64,000 nt of DNA, from the NCBI RefSeq assembly GCF_042683565.1, contig NZ_JBHUJW010000023.1, forward strand, positions 1 to 64,000. Reading direction: 5' to 3'. This DNA comes from Brevibacillus sp042683565. GTDB taxonomy: Bacteria > Bacillota > Bacilli > Brevibacillales > Brevibacillaceae. The notes beneath the pieces were generated by a model. That model saw only the letters and a program-made list of their open reading frames with translations, made no database searches and was not told where the DNA came from. Numbering within the stretch: the stretch's first letter is position 1; each line of letters starts with the position of its first letter. Of this stretch, positions 25,100-33,070 are shown one piece after another. A program made the position numbers and the translations under genes.

Positions 25100-25396
25100 T
25101 TATGAGCCCTGCGGCCCGGTCTCCAGAAATTTTACGCCTCCGATTCTTCCTTCCAGCAGAACCTCCTCCGGCAAAATCGCCCGGATGACGAGTTGTTCGC
25201 CCGATACGATCATCTGCCCATTCGTGAGCAGCAAGCGAAGCTCTTTTTCGCTGAAATGCAAAACTCCGCGATGGTTTTCTATGTACATTTGCAAATGACC
25301 GATCATCGTGATGCGCGGGACCTCCAGGACAACATCTTGCGGCAGCTCCAAAACCCCTCCCGCCAGTTGGCGCAGACGGCGGCTCCAACGCTTCAT
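25100..25396 (-). CDS. yqfC: sporulation protein YqfC
   Basis: 98-aa YabP/YqfC family protein. The body ELPQDVVLEVPRITMIGHLQ and HRGVLHFSEKELRLLLTNGQ match the conserved YabP fold that forms a spore-development module with YqfD. Start ATG at 25396 (MKRWSRRL) has GAGAGGGGG 6-7 nt upstream; the longer form beginning at 25462 adds only basic residues and is not used. The leader upstream has a notable inverted-repeat structure. Confidence 0.88.
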   Translation of the reverse strand: MKRWSRRLRQLAGGVLELPQDVVLEVPRITMIGHLQMYIENHRGVLHFSEKELRLLLTNGQMIVSGEQLVIRAILPEEVLLEGRIGGVKFLETGPQGS

Positions 25397-25449
25397 GGAT
25401 AAGCCCCCTCTCTTACTAGCGCTACTGCGCCGAATATGCTTCCTCTTTC

Positions 25450-25552
25450 GCTGCGGCAGCATAGGTACGGTGACCGTGCAAAACCGTTCTTACCTATGCG
25501 TATGCTCCTGGCGGGAATGTCATTCATAGGAATCGCTGCAGGCTGCCGCAGC
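25450..25552 (-). other. candidate structured RNA leader upstream of yqfC
   Basis: The minus strand has two nested helices. P1 pairs GCTGCGGCAGC (25552-25542) with GCTGCCGCAGC (25460-25450), 11 perfect bp. P2 pairs GCATAGGTA (25499-25491) with TACCTATGC (25467-25459), extended by CGGT/ACCG after a four-base bulge. The arms share two bases, so the helices would stack. A 5' CCTATG (25530-25525) could alternatively pair with CATAGG of P2. No U-tract follows. A six-frame alternative, a 68-codon ORF through the same sequence with no ribosome-binding site, is judged unlikely. No known riboswitch class is recognised. Confidence 0.4.
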
Positions 25553-25605
25553 TTTTGGAAACCTTGTCCGCCCCATGCGATTGCCACCATAGAACACAAC
25601 TGCGC

Positions 25606-25646
25606 AAAAAGACCCTTGCCGCCATTTCAAAGAGCGACAAGGGTCT
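25606..25646 (-). terminator. terminator of the small HTH gene
   Basis: GACCCTTG (25611-25618) pairs with CAAGGGTC (25638-25645), with further pairing inside, and TTTTT follows on the minus strand. It isolates the HTH gene from yqfC. Confidence 0.85.
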
Positions 25647-25660
25647 CGTCGGTTAATCGG

Positions 25661-25855
25661 TTATTGTTCATCCGGTGAAAGTGCTGCTGCTTCATTGCGT
25701 GTGACAAGCTTCCACTTCTTCATGACTCGCTTGACTTTTTCCGCCGTGCAGCCGCACGCAATCGCCGTCTCGTAGATGGATTTCTTTTCCACGTACACCA
25801 GCCGGATTACTTTTTGCCGGAAACGCCCCATTTTTTCAAACGCTTGTTGATTCAT
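25661..25855 (-). CDS. small helix-turn-helix-like protein, unknown
   Basis: 64-aa basic protein. Residues ~20-50 (VEKKSIYETAIACGCTAEKV) look like a sigma-region-4 or resolvase-type helix-turn-helix, with a following recognition helix KRVMKKWKL. No partner domain. ATG has AAGGAGT about 14 nt upstream, a loose spacing. It has its own promoter (25895-25922) and terminator, so it is monocistronic between the floA unit and yqfC. I do not recognise a named family. Confidence 0.65.
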   Translation of the reverse strand: MNQQAFEKMGRFRQKVIRLVYVEKKSIYETAIACGCTAEKVKRVMKKWKLVTRNEAAALSPDEQ

Positions 25856-25894
25856 CGCGCGTCCTCTACTCCTTACTCGAGATTGAAACGTAAT

Positions 25895-25922
25895 TCTATA
25901 TCATCAGAATAGTCAAGCGCAA
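25895..25922 (-). promoter_or_regulatory. candidate sigma-A promoter of the small HTH gene
   Basis: TTGCGC (25917-25922) and TATAGA (25895-25900) are separated by 16 bp on the minus strand; an 18-bp alternative uses TAGAAT. Located 40 bp upstream of the ATG. Confidence 0.45.
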
Positions 25923-25984
25923 GAAACGGTACAAGACAAGTTATTCGCGATCTTTCGACAAAGACTTGCGCAAAAAGCTGCGAA

Positions 25985-26023
25985 GCAAAAAACAGGCACC
26001 CCGTATCATCCGGGCTGCCTGTC
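25985..26023 (-). terminator. terminator of the nfeD-floA-yqfB-like operon
   Basis: The minus strand folds ACAGGCAgCCC with GGGgTGCCTGT around a short loop, followed by TTTTTT; it lies 11 bp after the last stop codon of the operon. Confidence 0.85.
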
Positions 26024-26033
26024 TTCCATGCGA

Positions 26034-26519
26034 CTATTCGTTTCTTCGCGCGGCCGGAGAGCGATGCGGCGCTTTGGCGCGCGGTTCTCCGAAAATGATG
26101 GCCCACTTCATCCCTTCGCGGGGATCGAGGAACGGCGCAGACGAATCGGCTGTCTCCCGGACAGCGGGCGGCGGCGATACGCGCTCGCTCTTGGGCATTA
26201 CAGAATGGTCCGGCTCTGCATACGCCCACTCCTGCTCGATCCCGACGCCTTCCAGCGATTCTTCGCGAGCCTCTGGCTCCTCTGGCTCATACCGGGATGA
26301 GAAGGGCTCCTGCTGACTCTCATCCCGCGCTTCCGGCAGAGGGAAGCCTCCGTTTTCCACCGGCGTCAGCACGCGGCGGGGCTTGCCTTGGGCCATCTTC
26401 CTGGAGCCCTTTCCGAAAATCTTGTACCCGATCCACGCCAGGATGAGCAGCCAGAACTTGCCGATCAGGAAAATCATCCAGCCTAGGAGAGTAAAGAGCA
26501 GATCGATGAGAGCATCCAT
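26034..26519 (-). CDS. membrane-anchored protein in the YqfB position
   Basis: 161-aa protein with one or two N-terminal membrane segments (LIDLLFTLLGWMIFLIG and FWLLILAWIGYKIFG), then a hydrophilic, Glu/Pro-rich stretch and a compact C-terminal motif DPREGMKWAIIFGEP near 132-146. It follows floA by 11 bp, where B. subtilis has yqfB, the third gene of the sigma-W nfeD-floA operon. Sequence similarity to YqfB cannot be judged by eye; assignment is by position. It may help FloA-dependent membrane organisation. Confidence 0.7.
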   Translation of the reverse strand: MDALIDLLFTLLGWMIFLIGKFWLLILAWIGYKIFGKGSRKMAQGKPRRVLTPVENGGFPLPEARDESQQEPFSSRYEPEEPEAREESLEGVGIEQEWAYAEPDHSVMPKSERVSPPPAVRETADSSAPFLDPREGMKWAIIFGEPRAKAPHRSPAARRNE

Positions 26520-26530
26520 GGCGATTGCCC

Positions 26531-27529
26531 TTATTCCTGTCCGCCAGGCGGCGTCGTTTTCGGTTTGTCGCTGCCTGCGCCGAACGATTGACGCATTTGC
26601 GTGTCAGCGGCAATGTTTTGCAGGTTGTAGTAGTCCATGACGCCCATTTTCCCGCTGGACAACGCCTCGGCAAGGGCGAGCGGCACTTGCGCTTCGGCTT
26701 CCACGACCTTGGCTTTCATTTCCTGTACGCGGGCTTTCATCTCCTGCTCGTGGGCGACTGCCATCGCGCGGCGTTCTTCGGCTTTAGCCTGGGCAATCCG
26801 CTTGTCTGCTTCTGCCTGGTCTGTCTGCAGCTGGGCACCGATGTTTTTGCCGACATCCACATCCGCGATGTCGATGGACAAAATTTCAAAAGCCGTCCCG
26901 GCATCGAGTCCTTTGTTCAAAACCGTCTTCGAGATGAGGTCAGGGTTTTCCAGCACGTCTTTGTGGCTGGTGGAAGAACCGATTGTCGAGACGATCCCTT
27001 CCCCGACACGGGCGATGATCGTCTCTTCGCCAGCCCCCCCGACCAGTCGGTCAATATTGGCGCGCACCGTCACCTTCGCCTTGGTCCGCAGTTCGATCCC
27101 GTCTTTCGCCATCGCAGCGACGATCGGAGTCTCGATCACTTTCGGGTTTACGCTCATTTGCACGGCTTCCAGTACGTCGCGTCCCGCCAGGTCAATGGCA
27201 GCCGCACGCTCGAAGCCGAGCGGAATATCCGCACGCTGTGCAGCTACGAGGGCATCGACGACCCGGTCTACGTTACCGCCTGCAAGGTAGTGGCTCTCCA
27301 GCTGGTTCGTATCCAGCTCCAGCCCTGCCTTGCGCGCCTTGATCAGCGGATTCACGATCCGCGACGGAATGACGCGGCGCAGACGCATGGCCACAAGCGT
27401 AATAATCCCGATGCGCACCCCCGATGCCAATGCCGAAACCCACAGCATGAAGGGGACGAACGAAAAAAATACCGACAGAACAATGATGGCTATTGCCAGC
27501 AGAAAAATAAGCGGAATCAATCCCGACAT
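26531..27529 (-). CDS. floA: flotillin-like protein FloA
   Basis: 332-aa SPFH-family scaffold that organises functional membrane microdomains. A hydrophobic N-terminal hairpin (LIPLIFLLAIAIIVLSVFF) is followed by the SPFH domain and a long alanine/glutamate-rich coiled coil (DQAEADKRIAQAKAEERRAM). The start at 27529 has AAAAAGGAG 10 nt upstream, a site that also contains the nfeD stop. An upstream ATG at 27574 lies inside nfeD. Cotranscribed with nfeD. Confidence 0.96.
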   Translation of the reverse strand: MSGLIPLIFLLAIAIIVLSVFFSFVPFMLWVSALASGVRIGIITLVAMRLRRVIPSRIVNPLIKARKAGLELDTNQLESHYLAGGNVDRVVDALVAAQRADIPLGFERAAAIDLAGRDVLEAVQMSVNPKVIETPIVAAMAKDGIELRTKAKVTVRANIDRLVGGAGEETIIARVGEGIVSTIGSSTSHKDVLENPDLISKTVLNKGLDAGTAFEILSIDIADVDVGKNIGAQLQTDQAEADKRIAQAKAEERRAMAVAHEQEMKARVQEMKAKVVEAEAQVPLALAEALSSGKMGVMDYYNLQNIAADTQMRQSFGAGSDKPKTTPPGGQE

Positions 27530-27536
27530 GTACGTC

Positions 27537-28886
27537 TCACTCCTTTTTTGCGAATTCTTGCTCCTGTACGACAATGCGCGTGCCTTCTACCTGGACCACG
27601 ACGACAGGCGTACCTGCCGCTATATAGCCGCCTGCGCTCACGGCATCGACGCGTTTGCCATCCACTTTCACCATACCCGCTGGGCGAAGAGGAGTCAAGG
27701 CAACTCCCGCTTTGTTCATCAGGTGCCGCTGATCCTTCTGCGCGACGTAACCTTCTTCATTGCGCTGGACGTCTTTTAGAATGAACTTCCTGAACAATCC
27801 GTTCACCCCGAATCGTTTCACGAGCAGGACCGCGACAATCACCGTGATCAGTGCGGCGATGCCCAATGAGGCAAGTCCTTGCTGAGTGTCGTAGGCTGCC
27901 ATAATCAATCCCGTCACGATGCTGATGAAGCCGATCGCTCCAACAATGCCTCCTGGCAAAAAAATCTCCAGGACCATCAATAAAATCCCGATGAGAAACA
28001 GTGCGATATGCAGCCAGTTGGCAAAGCCGGCGACAAAGTGTCCGAAGAAGTACAAGCCAAAGGAGACAAGCGAGACCGTACCTGCCACACCAAAGCCTGG
28101 TGCGAAAAGCTCCACCACAATGCCAACCAGTCCAACGATCAACAGCACGCTCATGACTACCGGGCTGGTCACCCATCTGGCGACGCGTTCACCTGCCGTA
28201 GGCTCAATCGTCTGAATGTCCGCAGCCTTCACGCCAAGCTGCTGGAACAGCTCTTCCTTATTGGCGACCAGGCGATCCGCATACCCGACTTTATGGGCGG
28301 TCAGGGCATCCAGCGAGAGCACCGTTCCCTTTCCTTTTAGCCCGGGAAAGTCTGTGTCAATCTCCACCATCGCCCGCGCCACTTCCGGGTTGCGGTTGTG
28401 CAACTTGGCTACGCCCTGCATTTGCTCGGACCAGGCGGAGATGATTTTCGCATTCGCCGCGTTTCCGGCCAGATCGATCGGCGCCGCTGCCCCCATGCTG
28501 CTGCCGGGGGTCATCACAATCTCAGTGGCATTTAAGGCAATGTAGGTCCCCGCCGAAAACGCCTGATTGTCAATATAGGCGACGACGTGCATCGGGGCTT
28601 CCCGAATCAGCTTGCCGATCTCGCCGGCTGCCCTCACTTCCCCGCCCGGCGTATTGATGTCGAGGATGACGAGGTCCGCATGCTGCTCCTCCGCCTCGGC
28701 GAAAGCCCTTTTCAGGAAGCTTTCCAACCCTCGCTCGATCGTGTTGTCAACGGGAATCCAGAACGCTTTTTGATAGGTCGCTGCGGCGGCTGTCTGGACG
28801 GACAAGCACATCATGAGACCAGCCAGCACGCTAAGCAGCGATAGCACGACCCGCAAGCGGCGCATGGCCTTCCAGGCAGTGTTCAT
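27537..28886 (-). CDS. nfeD: NfeD family membrane serine protease (YqeZ type)
   Basis: 449-aa long-form NfeD. Signal-like N terminus ends after TAAAA (residues ~31-36). A ClpP/SppA-like protease domain contains Ser in QAFSAGTYIAL and a downstream Lys (TAHKVGYADR), the expected dyad. Then come four to five membrane helices (MSVLLIVGLVGIVVELF onward) and a C-terminal NfeD OB-fold (~385-449). Long NfeD plus flotillin operons respond to envelope stress; a sigma-W promoter is present at 28936-28961. ATG has AGGAGGG upstream. Confidence 0.95.
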   Translation of the reverse strand: MNTAWKAMRRLRVVLSLLSVLAGLMMCLSVQTAAAATYQKAFWIPVDNTIERGLESFLKRAFAEAEEQHADLVILDINTPGGEVRAAGEIGKLIREAPMHVVAYIDNQAFSAGTYIALNATEIVMTPGSSMGAAAPIDLAGNAANAKIISAWSEQMQGVAKLHNRNPEVARAMVEIDTDFPGLKGKGTVLSLDALTAHKVGYADRLVANKEELFQQLGVKAADIQTIEPTAGERVARWVTSPVVMSVLLIVGLVGIVVELFAPGFGVAGTVSLVSFGLYFFGHFVAGFANWLHIALFLIGILLMVLEIFLPGGIVGAIGFISIVTGLIMAAYDTQQGLASLGIAALITVIVAVLLVKRFGVNGLFRKFILKDVQRNEEGYVAQKDQRHLMNKAGVALTPLRPAGMVKVDGKRVDAVSAGGYIAAGTPVVVVQVEGTRIVVQEQEFAKKE

Positions 28887-28935
28887 CGATTTCCCTCCTC
28901 TCTACCACCAGCTTCAACGAATGGCTACTATGGTA

Positions 28936-28961
28936 TACGGAATACAGAGAAAGGGGTTTCA
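28936..28961 (-). promoter_or_regulatory. sigma-W type promoter of the nfeD-floA operon
   Basis: On the minus strand TGAAAC (28956-28961) and CGTA (28936-28939) are spaced by 16 bp, an exact match to the sigma-W consensus. It lies 50 bp upstream of the nfeD ATG. In B. subtilis the orthologous yqeZ-yqfA-yqfB operon is known to be sigma-W controlled. Confidence 0.88.
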
Positions 28962-28984
28962 AATTTTTTCATAAATAACCAAAA

Positions 28985-29016
28985 GAAAAAACCCAACCGC
29001 GGAACGGCTGGGTTTT
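28985..29016 (-). terminator. terminator after yqeY
   Basis: AACCCA-CCG pairs with CGG-TGGGTT around a five-base loop (28990-29014), followed by TTTTTTC on the minus strand; A/T runs on both sides could make it bidirectional. It ends the rpsU-yqeY unit 32 bp after the yqeY stop. Confidence 0.85.
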
Positions 29017-29047
29017 CCTGTTCGTATCTATATGAGGTGTTTCTCGT

Positions 29048-29494
29048 CTACGATGGTAGTTCCTCAGATACAATCTTTTGCACGAGGCTTCCGTCAGCTC
29101 TGCCCTTCACCTTCGGCATGATCGCGCCCATTACTTTGCCCATCTCTTTTTTCGAGGTGGCATTGGTGGCAGCGATCGCTTCCCGAACGATTTCGCGTAC
29201 TTCTGCTTCGCCAAGCTGAGCGGGTAAGTAAGCGGCGAGCACGTCCATCTCTTCGCGCGCTTTCGAGGCGAGGTCCACGCGGCCTGCCTTTTCAAATTCG
29301 TGGAGGGATTCACGGCGTTGTTTTAACTCACGAGTCAAGATGGTCAGCACTTCATCGTCAGACAAAAGTCTGCCTTGGTTAATCTCTTCATTCTTTAACG
29401 CGGCTTTCACCATGCGAATAACAGAGAGTTTGAGAGCAGCCTTGTCTTTCATTGCCTGTTTCATATCTTGATCGAGTCGCTCCATTACACTCAT
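29048..29494 (-). CDS. yqeY: GatB/YqeY domain-containing protein
   Basis: 148-aa protein homologous to the C-terminal tRNA-binding domain of GatB (amidotransferase). Helical throughout; typical segments are LKLSVIRMVKAALKNEEI (~21-38) and KKEMGKVMGAIMPKVKGRADGS near 115-136. Start ATG has GGAGGG 7 nt upstream. It is 17 bp downstream of rpsU, the conserved rpsU-yqeY pair. Precise biochemical role unknown. Confidence 0.95.
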   Translation of the reverse strand: MSVMERLDQDMKQAMKDKAALKLSVIRMVKAALKNEEINQGRLLSDDEVLTILTRELKQRRESLHEFEKAGRVDLASKAREEMDVLAAYLPAQLGEAEVREIVREAIAATNATSKKEMGKVMGAIMPKVKGRADGSLVQKIVSEELPS

Positions 29495-29511
29495 GATGGG
29501 CCCTCCGTCAA

Positions 29512-29685
29512 TTAGTACTTGCGTTTGCGAGCTGCTTCGGATTTCTTCTTGCGTCTAATGCTTGGCTTCTCAAAGTGGCGACGTTTACGCAGCTCCGCCA
29601 ACACCCCGGATTTTGCGCTCTCACGCTTGAAGCGGCGAAGTGCGCTATCCAAAGACTCGTTTTTCTTGACTCGAATTTCTGCCAT
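29512..29685 (-). CDS. rpsU: 30S ribosomal protein S21
   Basis: 57-aa basic protein; it begins MAEIRVKKNESLDSALRRF and ends in the KKKSEAARKRKY tail seen in bS21. S21 joins the 30S platform and affects initiation. ATG at 29685 follows GGAGGGAAGACAA. It heads a unit with yqeY, under the promoter at 29756-29785. It is short enough to be missed by length-filtered ORF calling. Confidence 0.96.
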   Translation of the reverse strand: MAEIRVKKNESLDSALRRFKRESAKSGVLAELRKRRHFEKPSIRRKKKSEAARKRKY

Positions 29686-29755
29686 TTGTCTTCCCTCCCT
29701 CCGCTAAAACCGTGGGACGCCTGAATCGAAACGTACGAACAGACTGTCACACTTC

Positions 29756-29785
29756 ATTATAGGATAATTGACTGGAGAAGGTCAA
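29756..29785 (-). promoter_or_regulatory. sigma-A promoter of rpsU-yqeY
   Basis: TTGACC (29780-29785) and TATAAT (29756-29761) are separated by 18 bp on the minus strand, 70 bp upstream of the rpsU ATG. Confidence 0.75.
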
Positions 29786-29793
29786 CCTTTAGT

Positions 29794-30123
29794 TCACTGT
29801 TCTTTATGAAAGCCTGCCAGCAGATGGTAATGAATGTGGAAGACTTCCTGCCCGCCTTCTTTGCCGCAGTTGTTGATCAGGCGAAATCCTTTCAGATCCA
29901 GTTTTGCCGCCAGCTTCTGGGCAACCGTGTGAATATGGCCGATCAGCGGCAAATCTTCAGCCTGCACATCCATGAGGGTAGGGATTGGCTTGCGCGGGAT
30001 AATCAACAAATGTACCGGCGCTTGGGGAGCGATGTCGTGAATGACGATGACCTGCTCGTCCTCGTACTCCACGCGGGCAGGAATCTCGCCCTCCATGATT
30101 CTCGTAAAGATGCTTTTTTCCAT
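29794..30123 (-). CDS. HIT family (HINT-like) purine nucleotide hydrolase
   Basis: 109-aa histidine-triad protein; the triad HIHYHLL (~95-101) sits at the C terminus and VIHDIAPQAPVHLLIIPRK (27-45) is typical of the HINT/Hit branch, which hydrolyses adenosine 5'-phosphoramidates. ATG follows AAAGGTGATC. It is transcribed toward the rpsU promoter and is divergent from the murF-like gene. Confidence 0.93.
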   Translation of the reverse strand: MEKSIFTRIMEGEIPARVEYEDEQVIVIHDIAPQAPVHLLIIPRKPIPTLMDVQAEDLPLIGHIHTVAQKLAAKLDLKGFRLINNCGKEGGQEVFHIHYHLLAGFHKEQ

Positions 30124-30305
30124 TTCCGATCACCTTTCGTCTGCGTTTACAATCGTTTATGTAGCAAAAGATATTCCCATGATAGCGGACACTTCAAAGG
30201 AAAAGCAATCTCTTCGACAGCAAAATCCCCTTGCGGCGGCAAAGTGTGCGTGTTAGCATGGCTTCGAGGTTTGGACCTATTCCATCGCAAAAGGAGCTTG
30301 TGGAC

Positions 30306-31688
30306 ATGAAACCAATCGCATTGAAACATGCGGTCATCAAAGCGGAAGGGATGCTTGTCGCAGGCGATCCGGGCTTGCTTTTGTCTGCCGTTCACTTCGA
30401 TACGCGCCAGCTAGCGCCCGGAGCCCTGTTCGTCGCCTTGACCACAGGCGCCAGAGACGGCCATGACTTTCTTCTGCAAGCTGCACAGCAAGGCGCCGTT
30501 GCAGCGCTGATCTCCGATGAAAGCAAGGTTCCGCAGGGCTTGCCACAAGGATTCGGGCTGATCCTGGTCAATGACACGCTGCGGGCTATGCAAAAGCTCG
30601 CAGCCGCATACCGCAAGGAGCTGACGATCCCGCATATCGCCGTCACTGGCAGCGTCGGCAAAACGACGGTCAAGGACATTGTCGCGCACGTGCTCGGGAG
30701 CCATTTTCCCGTCTATAAGACGTATAAAAACCTGAACAACCATATCGGCGTGCCGTACTCCCTGCTGCAGATCGAGGAAGAGCATCAAGCTGCCGTCCTG
30801 GAGCTGGGGATGAACCATGCGGGCGAAATCGACCTGATCGCTTCGCTCGTGAAGCCCGAGATCAGCGTCATTACCTACATAGCCGACTCGCACATTGAAC
30901 ATTTCGGCTCGCGGGAAAAAATCGCCCTCGCCAAAGCCGAACTGCTGCCTCACACGTCTTTGGACGGTCTCGTTCTCCTGAACGGCGACTCGGCGTACTT
31001 GCGCATGATCGCCCACCTTTATCCGGGGCAAATCTCCTTTTATTCGGTGGAAGGACCTGCCGACATCTGGGCAGAGGAGATCCGCTCCGCTGAAGACGGC
31101 ATGCACTTTACGGTGTGCTTTGCTTCGGGAGAGCGCTTTGCCGCCTTCCTGCCGCTGTATGGCAAGCACAGCGTACTCAACGCCCTCCCGGCTGTCGCCA
31201 TCGGCAAACGGCTCGGGATGAGCAACGCGCAGATCACCGACGCGCTCTCGACTGTCAAGCTGTCCGCCATGCGCTTCGAGCAAGTGAAGTCCGCGCACGG
31301 CCCGGTGTACATCAGCGATGCGTACAACGCCAGCCCGACGTCTATGAAAGCGGCCATCGGCACGTTTGCCGAGCTGTTCCCGGATCGGCAAAAGGTGCTG
31401 GTCCTCGCCGACATGTTTGAACTCGGCCCGGACAGCGACGCCATGCACGCCCAGGTTGGGGCATATGCAAATGGGCTGCGCGACCGTTTTTCCCTCCTGG
31501 TGACGGTCGGAGAATATTCCCGCCATATCAGCGACGCGTACGAAGGCGACAAACTGCACTTCGCGACCAAGGACGAAGCCGTCGCCGCTCTCCTGCCGCT
31601 GCGCGACGCCCGGCACGCCTTTTTGTTCAAGGCTTCCCACGGGATGGAGCTGTGGACGATCATCGGCGATCTGGAGAACCGGCCGTAG
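30306..31688 (+). CDS. murF: MurF-like UDP-MurNAc-tripeptide--D-Ala-D-Ala ligase
   Basis: 460-aa Mur ligase. ATP-binding P-loop VTGSVGKTTVKD (~111-122), Mur-ligase Glu/His region LELGMNHAGEI (~160-170), AYNASPTSM motif (~342-350) and LADMFELG near 375 are all MurF-type. The N-terminal UDP-binding domain (VHFDTRQLAPGALFVAL) is present. ATG at 30306 has AAAGGAG 8 nt before; the longer 30231 start adds 25 non-conserved residues. This is a plus-strand gene within a minus-strand region. It could be the main MurF or a paralogue; a dcw-cluster copy cannot be seen here. ddl is nearby on the other strand. Confidence 0.88.
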   Translation: MKPIALKHAVIKAEGMLVAGDPGLLLSAVHFDTRQLAPGALFVALTTGARDGHDFLLQAAQQGAVAALISDESKVPQGLPQGFGLILVNDTLRAMQKLAAAYRKELTIPHIAVTGSVGKTTVKDIVAHVLGSHFPVYKTYKNLNNHIGVPYSLLQIEEEHQAAVLELGMNHAGEIDLIASLVKPEISVITYIADSHIEHFGSREKIALAKAELLPHTSLDGLVLLNGDSAYLRMIAHLYPGQISFYSVEGPADIWAEEIRSAEDGMHFTVCFASGERFAAFLPLYGKHSVLNALPAVAIGKRLGMSNAQITDALSTVKLSAMRFEQVKSAHGPVYISDAYNASPTSMKAAIGTFAELFPDRQKVLVLADMFELGPDSDAMHAQVGAYANGLRDRFSLLVTVGEYSRHISDAYEGDKLHFATKDEAVAALLPLRDARHAFLFKASHGMELWTIIGDLENRP

Positions 31689-31705
31689 TCCCGCTTCACG
31701 CGACA

Positions 31706-31749
31706 AGACGCCGCTCCTGCGACTAGCGCAGAATAGCGGCGTCTTTTTA
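31706..31749 (+). terminator. terminator of the murF-like gene
   Basis: AGACGCCGCT (31706-31715) pairs perfectly with AGCGGCGTCT (31735-31744) and TTTTT follows, 18 bp after the stop codon. Confidence 0.88.
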
Positions 31750-31881
31750 CTCCTCCCACAAGCGCGTGACGTCCTTCAAGGCATCCCCGTCAAAGGTCAG
31801 CCTGTACACATCAGGCTGGGTCGTCTGCTTCCAGAACGCGAAATCGTACCATTCGTCGAAGTGACCCATGATGAGTGTCAT
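31747..31881 (-). CDS. 44-aa protein downstream of the beta-propeller gene
   Basis: 44-residue, Trp/Phe/Asp-rich ORF (MTLIMGHFDEWYDFAFWKQ and a TRLWEE end). ATG has GGAGTGA 7 nt before it, and the ORF starts 25 bp after the stop of the upstream gene, so it can be cotranscribed. No family recognised and no membrane segment; it could be a genuine microprotein or chance. Confidence 0.45.
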   Translation of the reverse strand: MTLIMGHFDEWYDFAFWKQTTQPDVYRLTFDGDALKDVTRLWEE

Positions 31882-31906
31882 GATGGGCTCACTCCGTTCC
31901 TCACCC

Positions 31907-33070
31907 TCAATATTTTTCGGAGGCGACGTACGAGTCATTTTCAATCACTTGATAAAAATGAGACAGCTTTTCCGGTGCAAAATCGGAAAAGTGAATGGAT
32001 GACCAGTCCGCGACGTAAAATGATTTGCCGTCTTTGGCCCAGCCGATCAGGCGTACGTTGTCCTTTTTGCTCAAGAACGGACTGTACTGGCTCGCGCCCA
32101 CTCCGCCAAAGGGAAGTGAGTATTTCGGCGCTTCGCGATAATACTGGAGAATACAATAGGCATCCTGGCTGTTGGATGGGCGGAAAAATTTCTCAGCAGC
32201 AAAGGCGTGACCGGCAGGAGACCAGGAGAGGAAGCTCAAGTTTCCTTCCGTGATCGGCTGCGCCTGCTTTAGCAGCATCACCTTTTTCCCCGTCTGCAAA
32301 TCCAGCAGGTACTCTTCCTTCTCCGTCATCACATACCGGTACTTCATGTCCGCTGAATACGAAGGAAACGAAGTCAGCTTGTGCACATACTTCAATCCTG
32401 TCGGCAGATCCAGTTCCTTGATTCCACCCTGCGTGCAGTAGAACAGCTTTTTCGAGGTAGGCAGCCAGTAGAATTGCTCCTCGCCTCGCGAAGCGGGAGG
32501 CTCCCAGGCAAAGCGGTCGTTGATTTTCATCTTGCCTGTCGGCAGGTGCTGCAGGTACAGATGAGTCGCCGTGCCGTGGTCGACGCTTTCCAAATCTTTG
32601 CGCAGAAAGGCCATGTACTGCTCATCCGGCGAAACGAGAAAATCGAGCACGGGATATTGCGGATCGGCTGCGACGAGCACAGACTTCGTGCCATCTGCCG
32701 GATTTACCAGGATGATGCCCCCTTTTTCCAGGATGTAGAGCATGTCCCGTTTCGGCGACCATTTGGCAAAACCGCTTAGCTGCGTGAGCTTTTTGGTCTG
32801 CAGGTTGTACAGGTAAGGCACCGTGGGATCGGTCTTGCCGTAGCCGATGCGCTCGGCATACAGGTAGCGCCCGGATGGTGAGATGGCGCCCCTGTGCATG
32901 TAAGGCAGCTGTGCCACAACTTTTTTGGAAGTGCCGTCGGCGGCGATCTGGTAGATGACGGACGGCTCATGAGTCTGTTGGACAGTCTGGTCTGCCGCGG
33001 CAGCTCCTGCCGGCAGGACAGAGCCAAGCAAGCCCAGCGTGAGGAAGCACGCGAAAACAGCTCGTTTCAC
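31907..33070 (-). CDS. secreted TolB/beta-propeller-like protein
   Basis: 387-aa protein with a signal peptide ending near AGAAAA (residues ~22-26). Repeated blades such as HRGAISPSGRYLYAER, LDFLVSPDEQYMAFLR and FLSWSPAGHAFAAEKF recall WD40/TolB or DPP-type propellers. No enzyme motif is seen. GTG start follows AGGAGAG. It is monocistronic or paired with the 44-aa ORF, lying between murF-like and ddl; a wall-side role is suggested only by location. Confidence 0.75.
   Translation of the reverse strand: MKRAVFACFLTLGLLGSVLPAGAAAADQTVQQTHEPSVIYQIAADGTSKKVVAQLPYMHRGAISPSGRYLYAERIGYGKTDPTVPYLYNLQTKKLTQLSGFAKWSPKRDMLYILEKGGIILVNPADGTKSVLVAADPQYPVLDFLVSPDEQYMAFLRKDLESVDHGTATHLYLQHLPTGKMKINDRFAWEPPASRGEEQFYWLPTSKKLFYCTQGGIKELDLPTGLKYVHKLTSFPSYSADMKYRYVMTEKEEYLLDLQTGKKVMLLKQAQPITEGNLSFLSWSPAGHAFAAEKFFRPSNSQDAYCILQYYREAPKYSLPFGGVGASQYSPFLSKKDNVRLIGWAKDGKSFYVADWSSIHFSDFAPEKLSHFYQVIENDSYVASEKY

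Noticed and set aside
25498..25528. sigma-E promoter for yqfC-yqfD (CATACGCA with ATGACATT upstream)
   Set aside because: The elements are poor matches and the spacing is short; the sequence overlaps the inverted repeat so the match may be accidental.
25393..25599. 68-codon minus-strand ORF between the HTH terminator and yqfC, overlapping yqfC by ATGA
   Set aside because: It starts with TTG without a ribosome-binding site, lies just after a terminator, and its sequence is governed by the inverted repeats; I treat the region as non-coding leader.
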